NCBI GenBank assembly: GCA_030407085.1
Contig: CM059587.1
Location: 42,940,501 to 43,004,500 of the forward strand
Source: Trichopria drosophilae
Lineage: Eukaryota; Arthropoda; Insecta; Hymenoptera; Diapriidae
DNA: 64,000 bases
Direction: 5' to 3'
Positions 45,660 to 57,844 of the stretch are shown one piece after another. Below the pieces are notes generated by a model, which ran no database searches, had not been told where the DNA came from, and saw nothing but the letters and a program-made list of their open reading frames with translations. The position numbers were made by a program, and so were the translations under genes. Each line of letters opens with the position of its first letter. Position 1 is the stretch's first letter.

Positions 45660-46110
45660 AGTAGAAACTATTCTTTAAAAAAATCATTGTAGTTTAAGAT
45701 TTGTTTAATAACAAAACCAAAGAAAATACTGGCATAGAAAGCAATAATTACAGTAACAACAAAATAGGAAGAAAGTACCAAATGTTCTGGAATATCTCGT
45801 GTGGTAAATGATATGTCAATGGTAGAGAAAATCTGTAATAATTGGTGGAAAGGCGTAAAGAAGACATAAAAAGACAATGAAACAAAGCGATGGGTGATAA
45901 GAATGCGCGATGAAAACCCGTTGTTTATCGCGAGTGAAGGTATAGAAACTGAAAGTTTCAAGAGAGGCGCCATTGCGCAAGTGCAAGCGCAAAGAGCAAA
46001 GGAGGAGGCGAACCTCCGAGCAGGAGCCTCCTTCATATATGTTAGTGACATGATTCATCGACCCATGTATATATACATACATATATATAACTTATAAATA
46101 TATAACTCTA
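45660..46110. other. stretch with a GC-rich patch, no gene called
   Basis: A 127-codon minus frame (45668-46051) and plus frames overlap a GC-rich patch at about 45960-46030 (AAGTGCAAGCGCAAAGAGC). The minus frame's end is hydrophobic only because it is AT-rich. The pair GGAGGCGAACCTCC and GGAGCCTCC can form a small hairpin at about 46003-46032. No family is recognised. Confidence 0.25.
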
Positions 46111-46566
46111 CTCAACTATGTACGAAACTTCGACGATATTCCCACGTGGTGAATTTTACGTTGAGAGAAGAAAGGGACGACTTCAATAATGACTATTAGC
46201 CCATCACAATAAATGTAACCTTTGTTATTAAATGCTGTTAAGTACTTGTACGTAATCAATGATAAAGTACCCTCAGAGTGATTAAAAATGTGGGGTCCCG
46301 GACACTAAATTAATTTATCGTTTTATTATGATTTAATACCATACTATGAAAAGTAAATTAAAAATGTATTGCATTCTTTCGAGAGTACAATGGAAACGTT
46401 TTACTCCCAAAAATTAAAATGAATCTGCAAGGGCTTCCTTGAAGACTTTCTACAATAGATGGGCATTTGAATTGTTCTTTTCGTGTAGAACATTGAACAG
46501 TAGAGTAGCGTAGAAGCGAAAGTTTACTCTCAAAAGTTCACGTGAAATTATAAACAAACAATATTC

Positions 46567-47584
46567 TTAACGCCGGGAAGGACACTGTTTGCATTTCTAT
46601 TTCAATTTAGTATTTTGTATGAAAATCGAACATCAACAAAATTGAAAGGCATGTAACGTATTATTTTCAAGGTTGCTCTTGTCAATGGTGTTATCAAAAT
46701 TGCAAAAAAAAGCGCAAAAAATCGGTTATACTTTTGAATAAAAGATTTTTCTCATCGAAATAGTAGTTTAGGTCACAAAATTCCTTCTCAAAAGGTCAAG
46801 AAAATAGTTTTAGTATTAAGATATATTTTTAAAATATTAACAAAATAACATCGTGATCACAAAATGGCGATGGCAGTGAGTAATTTGTTTATATACAATT
46901 TTCGACAAAAGAAATTATTATTCTTGAAATCTAGGAATGATTAATAACTTTGATTCTTAAAAACTATAAACTTTAGAGAAAATCTTCTTAGAAAAAAATA
47001 CTTTATAATTAGTCAAAGATTACTCTCGGTTTTTTTCAGATTTTTTGAATGACTTTTTTCACTATATCGATTTTCTTAATTTTCAAAAAATAACAAACTG
47101 TATCATTACATTTTGAAAAAAAATTAAGAATATTCTTTGACACATTCTAAGAAACGTTTGTTCTCACAAAATTTTTTGTAGAGTTTACAGTTTTCATGAA
47201 AACAATTTGTTAAGTTTTAAAAAGAAAATTCTCACTGCGGTCGGCATTTTGTGATCGTGATGTTAGTTTTTTAATATTTCGAAAATATATCTTAATAACT
47301 ATTTTCTTCGCCTTTTCGAAAGAATTTTGTGCGGCAAATACTCTTTCTAATAGAAAAAAATATTTGATAAAAATGTCTACCCAAGTTTTTGCGTTTTTTT
47401 TTACATTTAAATCGTTACATTTGATTTGGTAATTAAGATAGCTCAATTTTGACAATTCCCTTGAAATTGCCAATTTAGAAAACAAGACACATACATTTCA
47501 ATTTTTTTGAACTTTAATTTTCATATGAAATACGTGATTGAAATTGAACTAGGACATGTGTCCTTCCCGGCGTTAATGGGTTAA
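46567..47584. mobile_element. 1.0-kb foldback element with TTAA flanks
   Basis: The left edge is TTAA then CGCCGGGAAGGACAC (46567-46585). The right edge is GTGTCCTTCCCGGCG then TTAA (to 47576), continuing TGGGTTAA to 47584. Arms pair to a centre near 47095 (CTTAATTTTCAAAA against TTTTGAAAAAAAATTAAG). The right terminus, read inward, is TTAACCCATTAACGCC, the same pattern as the 12.88-kb element (TTAACCCATTAAGTCC). Interiors also agree (ACTTTAGAGAAAATC, AAAGATTACTCTC), so the two are members of one non-autonomous, probably piggyBac-type family. No transposase present. Confidence 0.8.
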
Positions 47585-47589
47585 AGGTA

Positions 47590-50500
47590 AAATGGGTTCC
47601 CGTTTCTCACAAAACAAAACCATTTAATTCTATGGAATTTCATTTTCGTATTTATTGTAAAAAAACGGTAATTTACGTTTTTAGGAATATTTTTCTGTCT
47701 AAATTTGCCAGTTCTCCAAATAAAGTATCATTCGTCACGGAAATGGACACAGATAATCTAAATTAAGAATAAGACAAATTAATAGAATAAATTTTGGGTA
47801 TAAAAGTTCCTATGCACATTTTTTTTCTGGGGTAATTATTTCCGGTTTCTCCAATAACCAATCGAAATAGGTATCATAATTCAGAGATAAGTCAGAGACA
47901 TCGGAACAAATCGATTTACTTAAAGGGACTATTTTAATTCTGCTTTAAATTTATTGATTATAATTTTGTATTCTTATACTGCGTAAAACAGTATTAATAA
48001 TATTTATTCAATGAATAAATGATTTTATTTAGTAAAGTTAATATGGATCGACAATGTCCCAAGTTCAGTCTAATTTTCATATATAAATTATAATTTTTTA
48101 TCGGTTATAAAATACATAAACGAATGAAAAAGCATACTTCAAGTATAATACCAATACCAGGTTCTATTCTATTTAGTAGAAGTAAAAAACGAACACACTG
48201 CGCTTTATTTTATATCTTACCCTGTACTGTGTTACCCAGAAATATTTTCTGATTACATAATGTCCAAGCTACCCTCAATGGCAAGTTTTTGAACTGTAAA
48301 CTGTATCACTGATTTTTTCTACCTATGGATTCACTCAAGTATGGATAGTTTGAATCCAGGTAGCGTGTATGGTAAAAAAAGATCTCATGATTTTGTTTGT
48401 TTTTGTCCTATATCCTTCGGAGAAAGCGTTATGGATTACATGTCTCGACTATGCTTCCACTTTGTTTATGGATTGAAGCGTCATCTAGTGTCTCGTAAAG
48501 CTACATCTCGTAAAATGATCATACGGTTTCATAAAGCTACATCTCGTAAAATGATCATACGGTTTCATATTTTCCATTGGATTAAAAACTTTTTGTTAAA
48601 AAAATTCCACACCTGCACTAACAGATTTAATATTACTTTTTTTTAATACCAGAAAGTTCATATTTTTCAATTACTTTCGATAGTAGATAGAATCCATCCT
48701 ATACACATTTCTTATGCAGAAAATCTTAATGGTCCCAAGTTAGATGTTTACAGTACATATATTTTGTCCCGAATTTTTAATACATAGTTAAAATACTGAT
48801 AGTGAGATATATACTGTAGGCAGATTTTATTCTGTATTTTTCTAATGGCTATTTTAAACTATCATTATTAGCACATTCAAAAATGTATTTCACGCTTTAA
48901 AAAGAGGCATCGACGGAACCTGAACCATTAACACCTGCAATTACACAAAATATTTCATTATTTTCCTTTCATACACATTTAAAGATAATATGCGTATCAT
49001 ATATAAAAGAAAATGTTGCAAGTTTTCATAAATACGAAGTAAAATTTACGATGTGGAACATTACATATCTGATCGTGTCAATCGAGTAACAACAGCTTTC
49101 CGACTTCCTCTTGGCGAATTATTTTCACGGTTAGCGAACATTACAACTTATCGTAGTGAATTCACTTATAGAGAAAAGATTTTATTTTTTCCAAGGCTTC
49201 ATTAAATCATTCGAGTCAGTCTAGTACGATGTGCTTATTAATCATAGCGCGTAGAGAACAGTTTCTTAATCAAAAGTTTATTTATTTTATTTATTACACA
49301 AACTTTGCTGGTTTATTATCAAAAGCGTATGACATATATGGCTTTAATACGAAACAATAACTAAATACAGCGATCGTTCATCTAGATTTCTATAAATCGT
49401 TGATACTATAACGCAAAAGTTACTATAAAGTAAAAGAGTGCAGTTTAAATAGAATTTCGGAAATAAGGACGATCAGAATGTTGCAATTATTGGTTGCAAC
49501 AGTTCTTTCATATCCTTTGTTGAAGGTTGAAAATGAAATTTTAATGTTACCAAATGAAAAGGTTTAATATTGTATTCATTTTTCTAAAGCAGATAATTCT
49601 GGTTTTCAGTGTCGATTAAGTTATTATTTCTTAACGCTATTAACACATTCAATATGTACAGAATTAGTTGTTTTCAATAAGGATATTATGATATTCAAAG
49701 TTATTCAAAGCGTATACTTTGTTTACAATTTTTTAATTGAAATTTTGTAACAAATATTTGTCCAATATCAATTCAAAAGTACCATGAACTTTAGAATTAA
49801 TTACAGTAACTCCAAACTGAGCATTACATTTAGTTATTAAAGAAATAACGAAAACATCCACTACATTCGGTTACATCCACTACGCAAACAAAAATGCTTA
49901 GTAAATTGGAAAACTTTTCAACTAATTTGCATAGTTCAGTAGATCGCGCAACTGTATTTCATTAGTTGCAGTAACTATCCAAAAGTAGTTAAAATAACTG
50001 CGATAACTTTTTTGTTGTATGAATTACTATGAGTACTGTGAATCAAACATTTTTTTTAGATTGAACTGTAATTTTTACTATTAATAATTAATTACAAATA
50101 GTAAATTTATTATTGTCTAATAGCTAGCGAATTTCTCAGATTTATTTTTCGCTGTACTTGATGAAACACATAAGCTGATTTTAGGAGATAAGAAAAAATT
50201 GTATTAGAGTGTGATTTTATCATATGATCGAAGCAAATAAAATGATTATACTTCCAAAAGTCATCAAAAGAAGAGAAATGTCTACAATGCGTAAAGTGTA
50301 AAAATGACAAAACTCATGTAAACAAAACTTCTTACATTTCACACAATATTTAAAATAAAGTTCTTTGCTCGTGACTTTATCTGGAACATTAGCCAGTACG
50401 ATGGGAAATATGCCTTCATTCAGAAGAAAAGAAAAGTGCAAGAACTGCAATAAATAGAGCCATTTTCATCCGATGTACATTAAGATAAGTATCGCGATAT

Positions 50501-50830
50501 TGTATTGCGCAGACTTGCACATTAAAGAGGATTATAAAAGAGAAAAATTTCTCTTCAAGTTTTCATTCTGCAAATCTGAAATCTACAGATTTGAAATACT
50601 CGTGAAAAAATTGTTTCATGTGTCTAAGTTCAGTCTAGTACGGTAACGTGATTGAAAATTTTAAAAAGGGAATTGTCAGACTGAAATAAATTATTTCTAT
50701 ACTTAGTATAAATTGTATTAAAAAGCGAATATAAGAAGTGTTATAAAATGATTGTAAAAACAGTAAGGTTTAAAATATTTCAAAGTGGTTAACTATAAAG
50801 TCTAAAGACGTATTTTTATCGTTCGTAAAG
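47590..50830. other. AT-rich stretch, nothing firm
   Basis: Apart from a 36-bp tandem duplication (listed separately) and a short direct repeat CATCCACTAC at about 49856 and 49875, no gene, element end or RNA gene is recognised. Minus frames at 50110-50450 are AT-driven. Confidence 0.35.
48497..48568. repeat. exact 36-bp tandem duplication
   Basis: AAAGCTACATCTCGTAAAAT then GATCATACGGTTTCAT is repeated exactly, at 48497 and 48533. A shorter related word, TCTCGTAAAG, lies just before. The duplication is in frame within a 101-codon plus open frame (48341-48646, repeating KATSRKMIIRFH), but that frame is otherwise unrecognised. Exact identity means the event is recent. Confidence 0.85.
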
Positions 50831-50836
50831 CTCGAA

Positions 50837-51300
50837 ATATGCCCAGTAAGGAAATTCCACAGGAAGGCGTTTTAAGACGATTAGATTCTATTTCTCGTAA
50901 AAAAACCAGACAAAGAAAAAGTGAAAAGTATTTAATTCTGTTTAAAATAAAATTAACAAACATTCCGTGAACGAAATTAGAAATAAATGGAGCTATTAAA
51001 TAAAAAAATAAGGGTACGACTTATTTATGAAAATGTATTCAATTCTTTTCAATTTCAGAATTTCGAGGACGTTAAATTCATCTGCTTGGAAATGCGAAAG
51101 CGAAGGGCAAGAATCCAATCCAAAACGTCGGACTTTGCTGCGTTCGCTATAGAGCCGATCGTCTTATCTGTATTGCAAATCTCTCGTCTATCAATCACCT
51201 GTAACAAGCTTTCTTATCAGAGAAAACGTAAAAGAAAACGGAAATTATCCTCCCTAGAGGGCTGGAAAATAAGTTGCCTTCATTTGAGACAACTGTAAAG
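50837..51300 (+). other. region with two basic open frames, status unclear
   Basis: A 43-codon frame begins at 50840 (MPSKEIPQEGVLRRLD, then a lysine/arginine-rich tail) and stops at 50971. A second frame (50987-51298, 103 codons) crosses an acceptor-like TTCTTTTCAATTTCAG ending at 51058. It then gives NFEDVKFICLEMRKRRAR and a basic end (KRKRKRK). The part from 51060 to 51290 is CG-richer. No donor is convincing and no family is recognised. It may be a terminal exon of an unknown gene, or chance. Confidence 0.2.
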
Positions 51301-52860
51301 TAATAACATCATTATTTGAAATCACCCCTTAGATTTTAAGATCAAAATTGCTGCAATTTTTAGTTTATATCTAAATCAATCCTCTTTCGATAAAGCTTTT
51401 TGTCAAAATTGTACTTAAAACATTACTGGACATGCTATAACCATGTTAAACATCCAAATTCATAGGCTGTTAGAGAAATACGTCTGAACTTCAAATTGCA
51501 CACTATTTTATGTTGAATAAAAACATAAAGTTAAATAATAAATTGAATTTTAATTTTATAAATATTTCAGGATGTGTGATATTTTGCCGAGTTCTTATAT
51601 TGAGAAAGATTTTGTCGGCGTATTTAATTAAATGTGTGATTATTTTAATTAAATTTTTTTCATCCTATAGCTTATATTATTAAATTAAATGAATAAAAAA
51701 ATTGTAAAGGTATTATTTTATTAATTAATAACGGATGCGAGCCATATAAAAACCCTGCCTTTGCATGATTGCGTTAAAAGTCGAATAAAACATGTCAGCC
51801 TTTGATGTATTTTAATCCACGAAATCCCGCAGTGATCCTCTAAATGAAAATTTCGTGGCTGTTTCCGAAGAAAAAAATTTGACTGCAGATTACATTAATA
51901 TTCTGCATTAAGCTACCAATTAATTTTCATACAATTTGTGGTCATAAGACTAAGCTTAAAGCACCAAAAACGATTAATGGTTACGCCACTATTAATAGTA
52001 TGATGCTGTAGCTGGCATATGCTACTGTGAGGCTGTAGTAAATCCAACTGGTATTTATAGTGAATACATTATATTATAATAAATTAGGCTTTAATACATT
52101 TTAATTGGCCATAATATACTAATGAGGATGAGGAAAATGGATTTAGTTAGTAACGAGCACTGAGTAAATATCGGCTTATTTACATTCGGACTCGAATCCT
52201 GTGTTTTGGTAAATATTTGTTTGTAATATTTACTAGTATTTGTTTACTAATCCGGATTTACTACAGAGAATTTATGAGCAAAGACAGTATGGATTCATAC
52301 AAAAAATGTTTGAAATAAATATTGGTCAGATAAAATAATAAGAAAACGTTATTAAAAGTGTTTTCTTATGTAACATAAACAAATACTTCGATTATGCTAT
52401 TAAAAGTGAGCTATGGTACACTAAATAATTTTAAATAATAATAAAAAGAACTTTTTTTTAAAATAATAATATATTCAATGGAAAACGGGACCAGATCAAC
52501 TTTTGTTAATATTTTTTTGTAGATAATACAGCATTGTTTACAGTTTTATTACACTCTGTAAATTTAGAGCTTCTGAAATTCCCTTCGATATTTTATATTT
52601 TTTAAAATTCCTATTTTCTTTACATTGCTTTATCAGCTTTTATATCCATTTAATAATGTTGGTTTTAACGAGAATTCTCTGTAATAGTTCCAGAAATCGT
52701 CATGTTACAAAGCAGTTTATTAATTTTTTTGTACCCATTTTATATCTTGCGCTAAATGATTACATAATTTTTTAATTATGTTCCTCATGGACATAAAGTT
52801 TCTGTACACTAAATTTTGAGCCAAGTGCACCTTATCTAACGTGAATCAGTAATTTCCTCT
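51300..52860. other. AT-rich stretch, nothing firm
   Basis: Stops in all frames. No transposon ends, RNA genes or splice pairs are recognised. Confidence 0.4.
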
Positions 52861-52862
52861 TC

Positions 52863-53036
52863 TACCCTAGTAGAAATCGAAATCAGCTACTCTAGGACTA
52901 GACAACAATTAGCAGTGAATCGTCACGTTTTATCTAGACGAGTTTGCGCATTGCAGCAAAGCTATGTCTATAAACAAAACCAGACTCTCGTGCTGGTTCC
53001 TGAATAGTGTGGCTGATTTCGATTTCTACCTGGGTA
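52863..53036. mobile_element. 174-bp MITE, TA-type
   Basis: The ends are TACCCTAGTAGAAATCGAAA then TCAGC, and the inverted GCTGATTTCGATTTCTACCT then GGGTA. They match at about 22 of 25 positions. The terminal TA is a likely target duplication. The middle is non-coding. It fits a Tc1/mariner-type MITE. Confidence 0.8.
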
Positions 53037-53287
53037 TGTAGTGAATTATCACGTTTTTAAAGGAGAAAGAAAACTTTCGCTTTAAAAAAGCTCTTTTACG
53101 TAACCTATAAACGCAAATCTGATTTTTGGTATAAGTTGACGAATTAATTGTTCAAGTATTTGAAAAATGTAAAAAAAAAATTGGCATTGTAGAATTGAAG
53201 TTAGTACATGCATTTTTTTTATAATGCCAGTGTGTGGTCATTGAATTTATATTGTTGCATCTCATTTTATTCATACAGATATATGTA

Positions 53288-53347
53288 TTTTTTTGTATGA
53301 GCAGGCGTAAAATGGCCATTTTACGCCCTTGATAAAAAAATAACTAT
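53288..53347. repeat. minimal AATAGT/GGGCG palindrome
   Basis: A 24-base exact palindrome, GGCGTAAAAT-GGCC-ATTTTACGCC, sits at 53304-53327. It is flanked outward by T-runs and A-runs and ends on the right in AATAACTATT, the family edge (AATAGTTATT on the other strand). It has the family arms but lacks the GC-rich core, so it is the shortest form. Confidence 0.6.
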
Positions 53348-53349
53348 TT

Positions 53350-55125
53350 AGGAGTACAACAGTTTTATATCATTTATGCCTGTAGAAATATATATAGTAC
53401 CGATTTTATTTACAAATTTAAATAATCACCAGCTACACATGTATGAATGTTTCATACCTAACCAGAACCTTCATTAAGGTGGAATATAATTGTAATGTCA
53501 TGACAGATTTTATTTTAAAAGGGTGGCTCGATTCTCACTCGTTTAAGGTGTAATTCACTATAATGAAGCAATTTTCACCTTAAGAGAATTTAGAATGTGT
53601 TTAACAATTTATAAATTATAGAAGGTGACAATTTATCTATTAAGTAGGAAGCAAAGTGAATTCCGACTTGTATTAAGGGATCATGCGAATTCACAACACT
53701 GCTGACTGACTTGCAAAAGACAATACCAAGAGATTCATCAACGGCTTTCAACTACTATAAGCAATGGAGCTTAATAACCTGATCTTTTCAGCATCTCGCT
53801 GTTCATCATGGAGTTAATTTCCGTCTTTTTCGAAATCATTAAGAACCCGTGGAGACACTCGGCGAATTAAGCTCGTATGCGGACGACCGCTAATTACTGC
53901 CGCGTCGTTGCTCCTTGCACAGCCTCCCTGTGGAACAGTCATCCTACGTCTCTCTTGTATCTCGCCCTCGTCTCTCTTCATCTCACGAATTTGTCCTGAC
54001 CGCCATTGTCTTCGCAAACAATTCTCCCGTGATTAATCCAGGGCATTTTCCGTGACACAAAACGACAAAGGGATAAGAGTACATGCTTGACGTGAACATG
54101 GAGATAAAAAATAACGTGCAATAAAACCAACGACTCCCTTTATTTTTATAAATCTTTTAATATTTCAATCATACGTTAATAATAAGTACCATTTTCTTAA
54201 AATATCGAACTGTACGAATTTCAAAAGGAAAACAATTTTCAAATCGTACATCAATTTAAACTCAGGATTTCGAATTTCGAGAAATAATACACACTAATTT
54301 TGAGAATATGTCTGTGTTATAATCCTTTTATATGCAATTTTATCGAATAACTATTCAAGTATTTTATATTGAAATTCAGTCATATTTGCGGTTTTAATAT
54401 ACCAAGACCTTCAAAATTATCGGCATATTCCGCAGATTGCTTCACTTTGAACAAACGAATGTGTCACGTTTTGCAGATTAAAGATCCCATGATACATTCA
54501 TTTGTTTGCATTGAAGCTAGAGGGAAATATTGCGATGAATACTCGGTGGATTATTTTTCTTATTGCAAGTTTGGTGCAATAATTATGCAATATTCGTAGA
54601 CTCGTGACATTTTCCGTGAACCGTTATTCTTACATTGATAACGAGAATTGTTGGGGAACTATCTTTTATCCTTAATGCTCCGGAGGTTTTCTTAGATTAC
54701 GCGCTCTTAGGCAAAAGTTATGGGGGCTATAAATGGGAAGATCTATCCTAATACTTGTTTGTTCGGGTGACATTGGAGGGCTCCCTTCATACATCATACT
54801 ATTGAAATTTGGTGGGCATTTCTTGTAATATATTTTACCAAATTTATCAATTTTGATGTGATTTTTCAAATTTTGTTGTCAAATATGTGAAAAACAAATG
54901 ATAGGCTTTAGGGAAACTGTCGGTTTGATAATGTCACTCAAGAGCGTGTTTATAAAAAAAATTCATTGTGATTTTGGCGAATGCAGTACGTTATCAAGGC
55001 TATGGAAGAAACCGGTTGCAATTGCGACGTATTTATACTAAATTAGGGGATATGAAGTATGTGTTGGTACTAAGAATAAAGGAACCGTTAACAAACTATG
55101 TATGAATTAAGGAGATAAAATGGGA
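53350..55125. other. AT-rich stretch with one CpG-richer patch
   Basis: At about 53810-54020 a CG-richer patch is open for 67 codons on minus and unrecognised. A small dyad around CGTTTAAGGTG and CACCTTAAG is at about 53538-53583. The remainder has no gene or element ends. Confidence 0.3.
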
Positions 55126-55129
55126 TTCA

Positions 55130-55480
55130 TTACAGAAAGATATGGTAAACTTCCGGTAGCTTTGATGTTTCGAAACGGATGTTAACGGTGTTCTCGTTTT
55201 ATAAAATAATTTTCAAGGCGACCTCTTTTTTGTCCAGTTTTTTTCTTTTGCAAGGATTATGGTGTTGTCATAATCAAAATCGTGTGCAGCTTCAAGTCTG
55301 TGGTTGGTTAGACCTATAAACTGTTGCGACTTTTTGCAAAAATGTTCCTCGTGTGTTATTAGTGTTTTGATTTAAGATTTATTACAATGAAAACAAGGAA
55401 TTTTGTACACAAATTCACTTTGTTTTTTAAAGTGAAGGCGGTCTTTTCGTGGTTCAATCTGTGCAGCACGTTGATTAACA
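55130..55480 (-). pseudogene. Penelope-like element, C-terminal endonuclease fragment
   Basis: Minus-strand translation gives VYKIPCFHCNK at 55381-55410, then a stop. Next come CKKSQQFIGLTNHRLEAAHD, FDYDNTIILAKEKNWTKK (55225-55290) and, after a frameshift near 55216, VNIRFETSKLPEVYHIFL to the stop at 55130. The order YK.PC..C.K, then L..H.le..H.fdf..t.il..E.nw.kR, then a short basic and aliphatic tail is that of the GIY-YIG-type endonuclease end of Penelope-like retroelements. The segment that would carry the GIY-YIG tyrosines is missing, and the frame is broken at least twice, so it is inactive. The reverse transcriptase is not found upstream. Confidence 0.7.
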
Positions 55481-55670
55481 TCATTACTAATAACATCAAT
55501 ATGTAATCAGCCACTCAAAAGATCCTAGAGTCACAAGCTTCAAGATTTTGTCTTGTTTCCTAAAATTATCTGATTAAATTAAAATTTTTTAAATATAATT
55601 TCATACTTTGATTTCAGTAATCTTGAAATCTCTCCAGTAATTATTTCTTACTTTACTTTTTTGTTTTCAG

Positions 55671-55715
55671 CAATTTTTGGAGACGATATCAACGTGCAAG
55701 CTGAAATTTCAGAAG
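55671..55715 (+). CDS. candidate 45-nt micro-exon, product unknown
   Basis: The acceptor tract TTACTTTTTTGTTTTCAG ends at 55670, and AGAAG|GTAACTG follows 55715. The 45-base length keeps frame. One frame gives IFGDDINVQAEISE between split codons; another gives QFLETISTCKLKFQK; the third has a stop. The first has an acidic, protein-like composition, but I cannot assign it to a family. The GTAACT donor is weaker than the acceptor. Flanks (55480-55670 and 55716-56630) are AT-rich, as introns would be. Confidence 0.3.
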
Positions 55716-55719
55716 GTAA

Positions 55720-57470
55720 CTGTTTATTTCTTAAAAATTCAAATAATTTTTATACAGTTTTGTAACCAATTTGTTCTTCTAATCTACGTTGTCTAATCGC
55801 AATAGAAGTAATTGTTGATAGAATTGCTATGCTCGTTAGATGTGGACATAATTTGATTATGTGCTTTTTTTTAAGAAATGTTTTTCCCTTGACGTAATTC
55901 TCGAGTAACATTTATCCCCATTAGCTGTAAGTCTGATATGAATGATGTTAAAGATCAGATTTTAATACATCAACTGCAGAAAATTAGGATTGTTCTTTTA
56001 TTAACAATGGTTACTCAACTTTTTCGTTTAATTTCACCCAAGTTCTAGGTAGAGTCTACTAATTATTTTTTTCTTGTGTGATATGTAATGTTTATACCAC
56101 TTTATACATGGAAAACTTACACCCATTACATAATCCTACAAGTGTAGGAATTATCACTACATCTGGCTAATTGTACCTGATTACAAAAAATTGTATATTT
56201 TCTTGCTAGATTTTTGTACAAATTATCAGTTTTCGGTCATTTATTATAATTAGTTATGCGTAAAGGGGTCACAATATTTCAATTCAATGGATTAGATAAC
56301 TTTGACTTATAATGCGCAATGCCGCGATGAGATCTGGAGATGGTAACACGTAGATCGATATACCGGAGAAACGTTCCTTTAAATTGCAGACAATTTAAGT
56401 CCGTACAAGACAGAATAAATAGAAAAGAATTTTCAGAAAATTGATTTCTTCTTGACAAATCGATTCCATACTCGGAGTTTATGCCAAGCAGTACATCTAT
56501 AATTCTAATGATAAGGCGAAAGAACTTTTACCGTCTTCAAGAATTGGCTATATTGCAACTTCTTTGGTGCAAAGAAGTAAATCAAATCGCTTAAAACGAA
56601 AACCTGCCAGGAATTTTTTTATTGTCAAACCAATCTAAACTTTCCTTTCGGGACCACAGCAGTTTAACACAATCGAAGCGACGAAAATGAATCGACCAGA
56701 AACTTTCGTCCCCAATAAAAATTCATGACAGGGGCCGTTCCGTGTTGCTCGTGTAGCTGCGCTATTGTGGCCTTCTTTTTTCCGCCTTTTTTGCGTATCC
56801 TCGTTCTCGAGTTCTAGTAAATCGTGACTCTTTGCTTTTTTCACGGTTGCTAAACTTTTGCTATGCGTATAGAAGCCAGGAGTGAAAAATGAAACGCCCA
56901 ACTTAGGTGCAATCCGCAACTTTCGTCGGTTGTCTTTCGGCCTTCCGCGTCCATTGCTATCTGCAAAAAAGAGATTCGTTTCAAGGAATTCTTCCTTTGA
57001 AAATAAGGTAAAAATCCTCAAGAAGATATAACCGCTCGCAAAGACGATCGTAATACCTCTTTCACGAGACTCGCCTTTATTTCACGTGACTTGACCTTTG
57101 CTTTCGCTCCTTCCCTCCATTCGTCTTTCAATAGTTATTTGTAATTTCTTGTTACCGTCTTGATAATTTTCCTAATAGCGTTTTCTTCTTTGTCGATACC
57201 TTCACTATATTCCCGTTATTCAAAAACCTTTCCTTTTCAATATTATGATGCTCTTGACAATAATATGCAAATTATTTCTGCAAATATCATCTGGTAATGT
57301 TAAAAGACGTTGCTAGATCAAAATGCGCGGTATTATAGTGTAACTGTACGCGGAAATTTTTTTTTTTAAACTTAAACTCTGAAATGAAAAAGTCATGTTT
57401 CAGACTCCAGTTCGGTACTTCAGGTTTGACTTATTTCAGACAAAGTTAGAGAAATAGTATTTAAATCTTC
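55720..57470. other. AT-rich stretch with a CpG-richer island
   Basis: At about 56635-57125 the sequence is CG-richer, and a 128-codon minus frame (56635-57021) is open. It is lysine-rich in the middle (KAKSHDLLELENEDTQKRRK) but matches nothing I recognise, and it lacks a clear splice pair. The rest is AT-rich with no element ends. Confidence 0.3.
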
Positions 57471-57475
57471 TAATA

Positions 57476-57842
57476 TACACAGAAAAAAATAAGTCTTAAA
57501 TTCATCATTAGGTGAGGTTTAATTTCAGCCCAAAATTGCGTTAATTTGCTTAAATTCAGTCAATATTTAGGCTTAAAATCTTACTTTCAGACAACAAAAC
57601 TGACTTTCAGCCGATATTTTGGTGTGAAATAAGGTTCGTCTAACTTAGATGCCATAAGCTCGATAAATCTTATTTTAAACCAAAATATCGTCTAAAAGTC
57701 AGTTTTGCTCACTGCAAATAAGACTTTAGCCAAAACACTGACTGAATTTAAGAAAATTAACGCAATTTCGGGCTTAAATTAAGCCCCACCTGATGATGAA
57801 TTTAAGATGTAACAATTTGAAGACTTATTTTTTTTCTGTGTA
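57476..57842. mobile_element. 367-bp full-length palindromic MITE
   Basis: The ends are TACACAGAAAAAAATAAGTC and the inverted GACTTATTTTTTTTCTGTGT then A. Both arms continue inward in parallel: GAAATTGCGTTAATTT against AAATTGCGTTAATTT, AAAACTGACTTT on both, and CGATATTTTGG on both. The right arm has about a 13-base insertion near 57810. If the terminal TA is the duplicated target, the element proper is 57478-57840. It is non-coding, Tc1/mariner-like in style. Confidence 0.85.
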
Positions 57843-57844
57843 CA

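Noticed and set aside
45668..46051. 127-codon minus frame with a hydrophobic C-terminal half
   Set aside because: The hydrophobicity follows from AT-rich codons; no start context, splice sites or recognised family.
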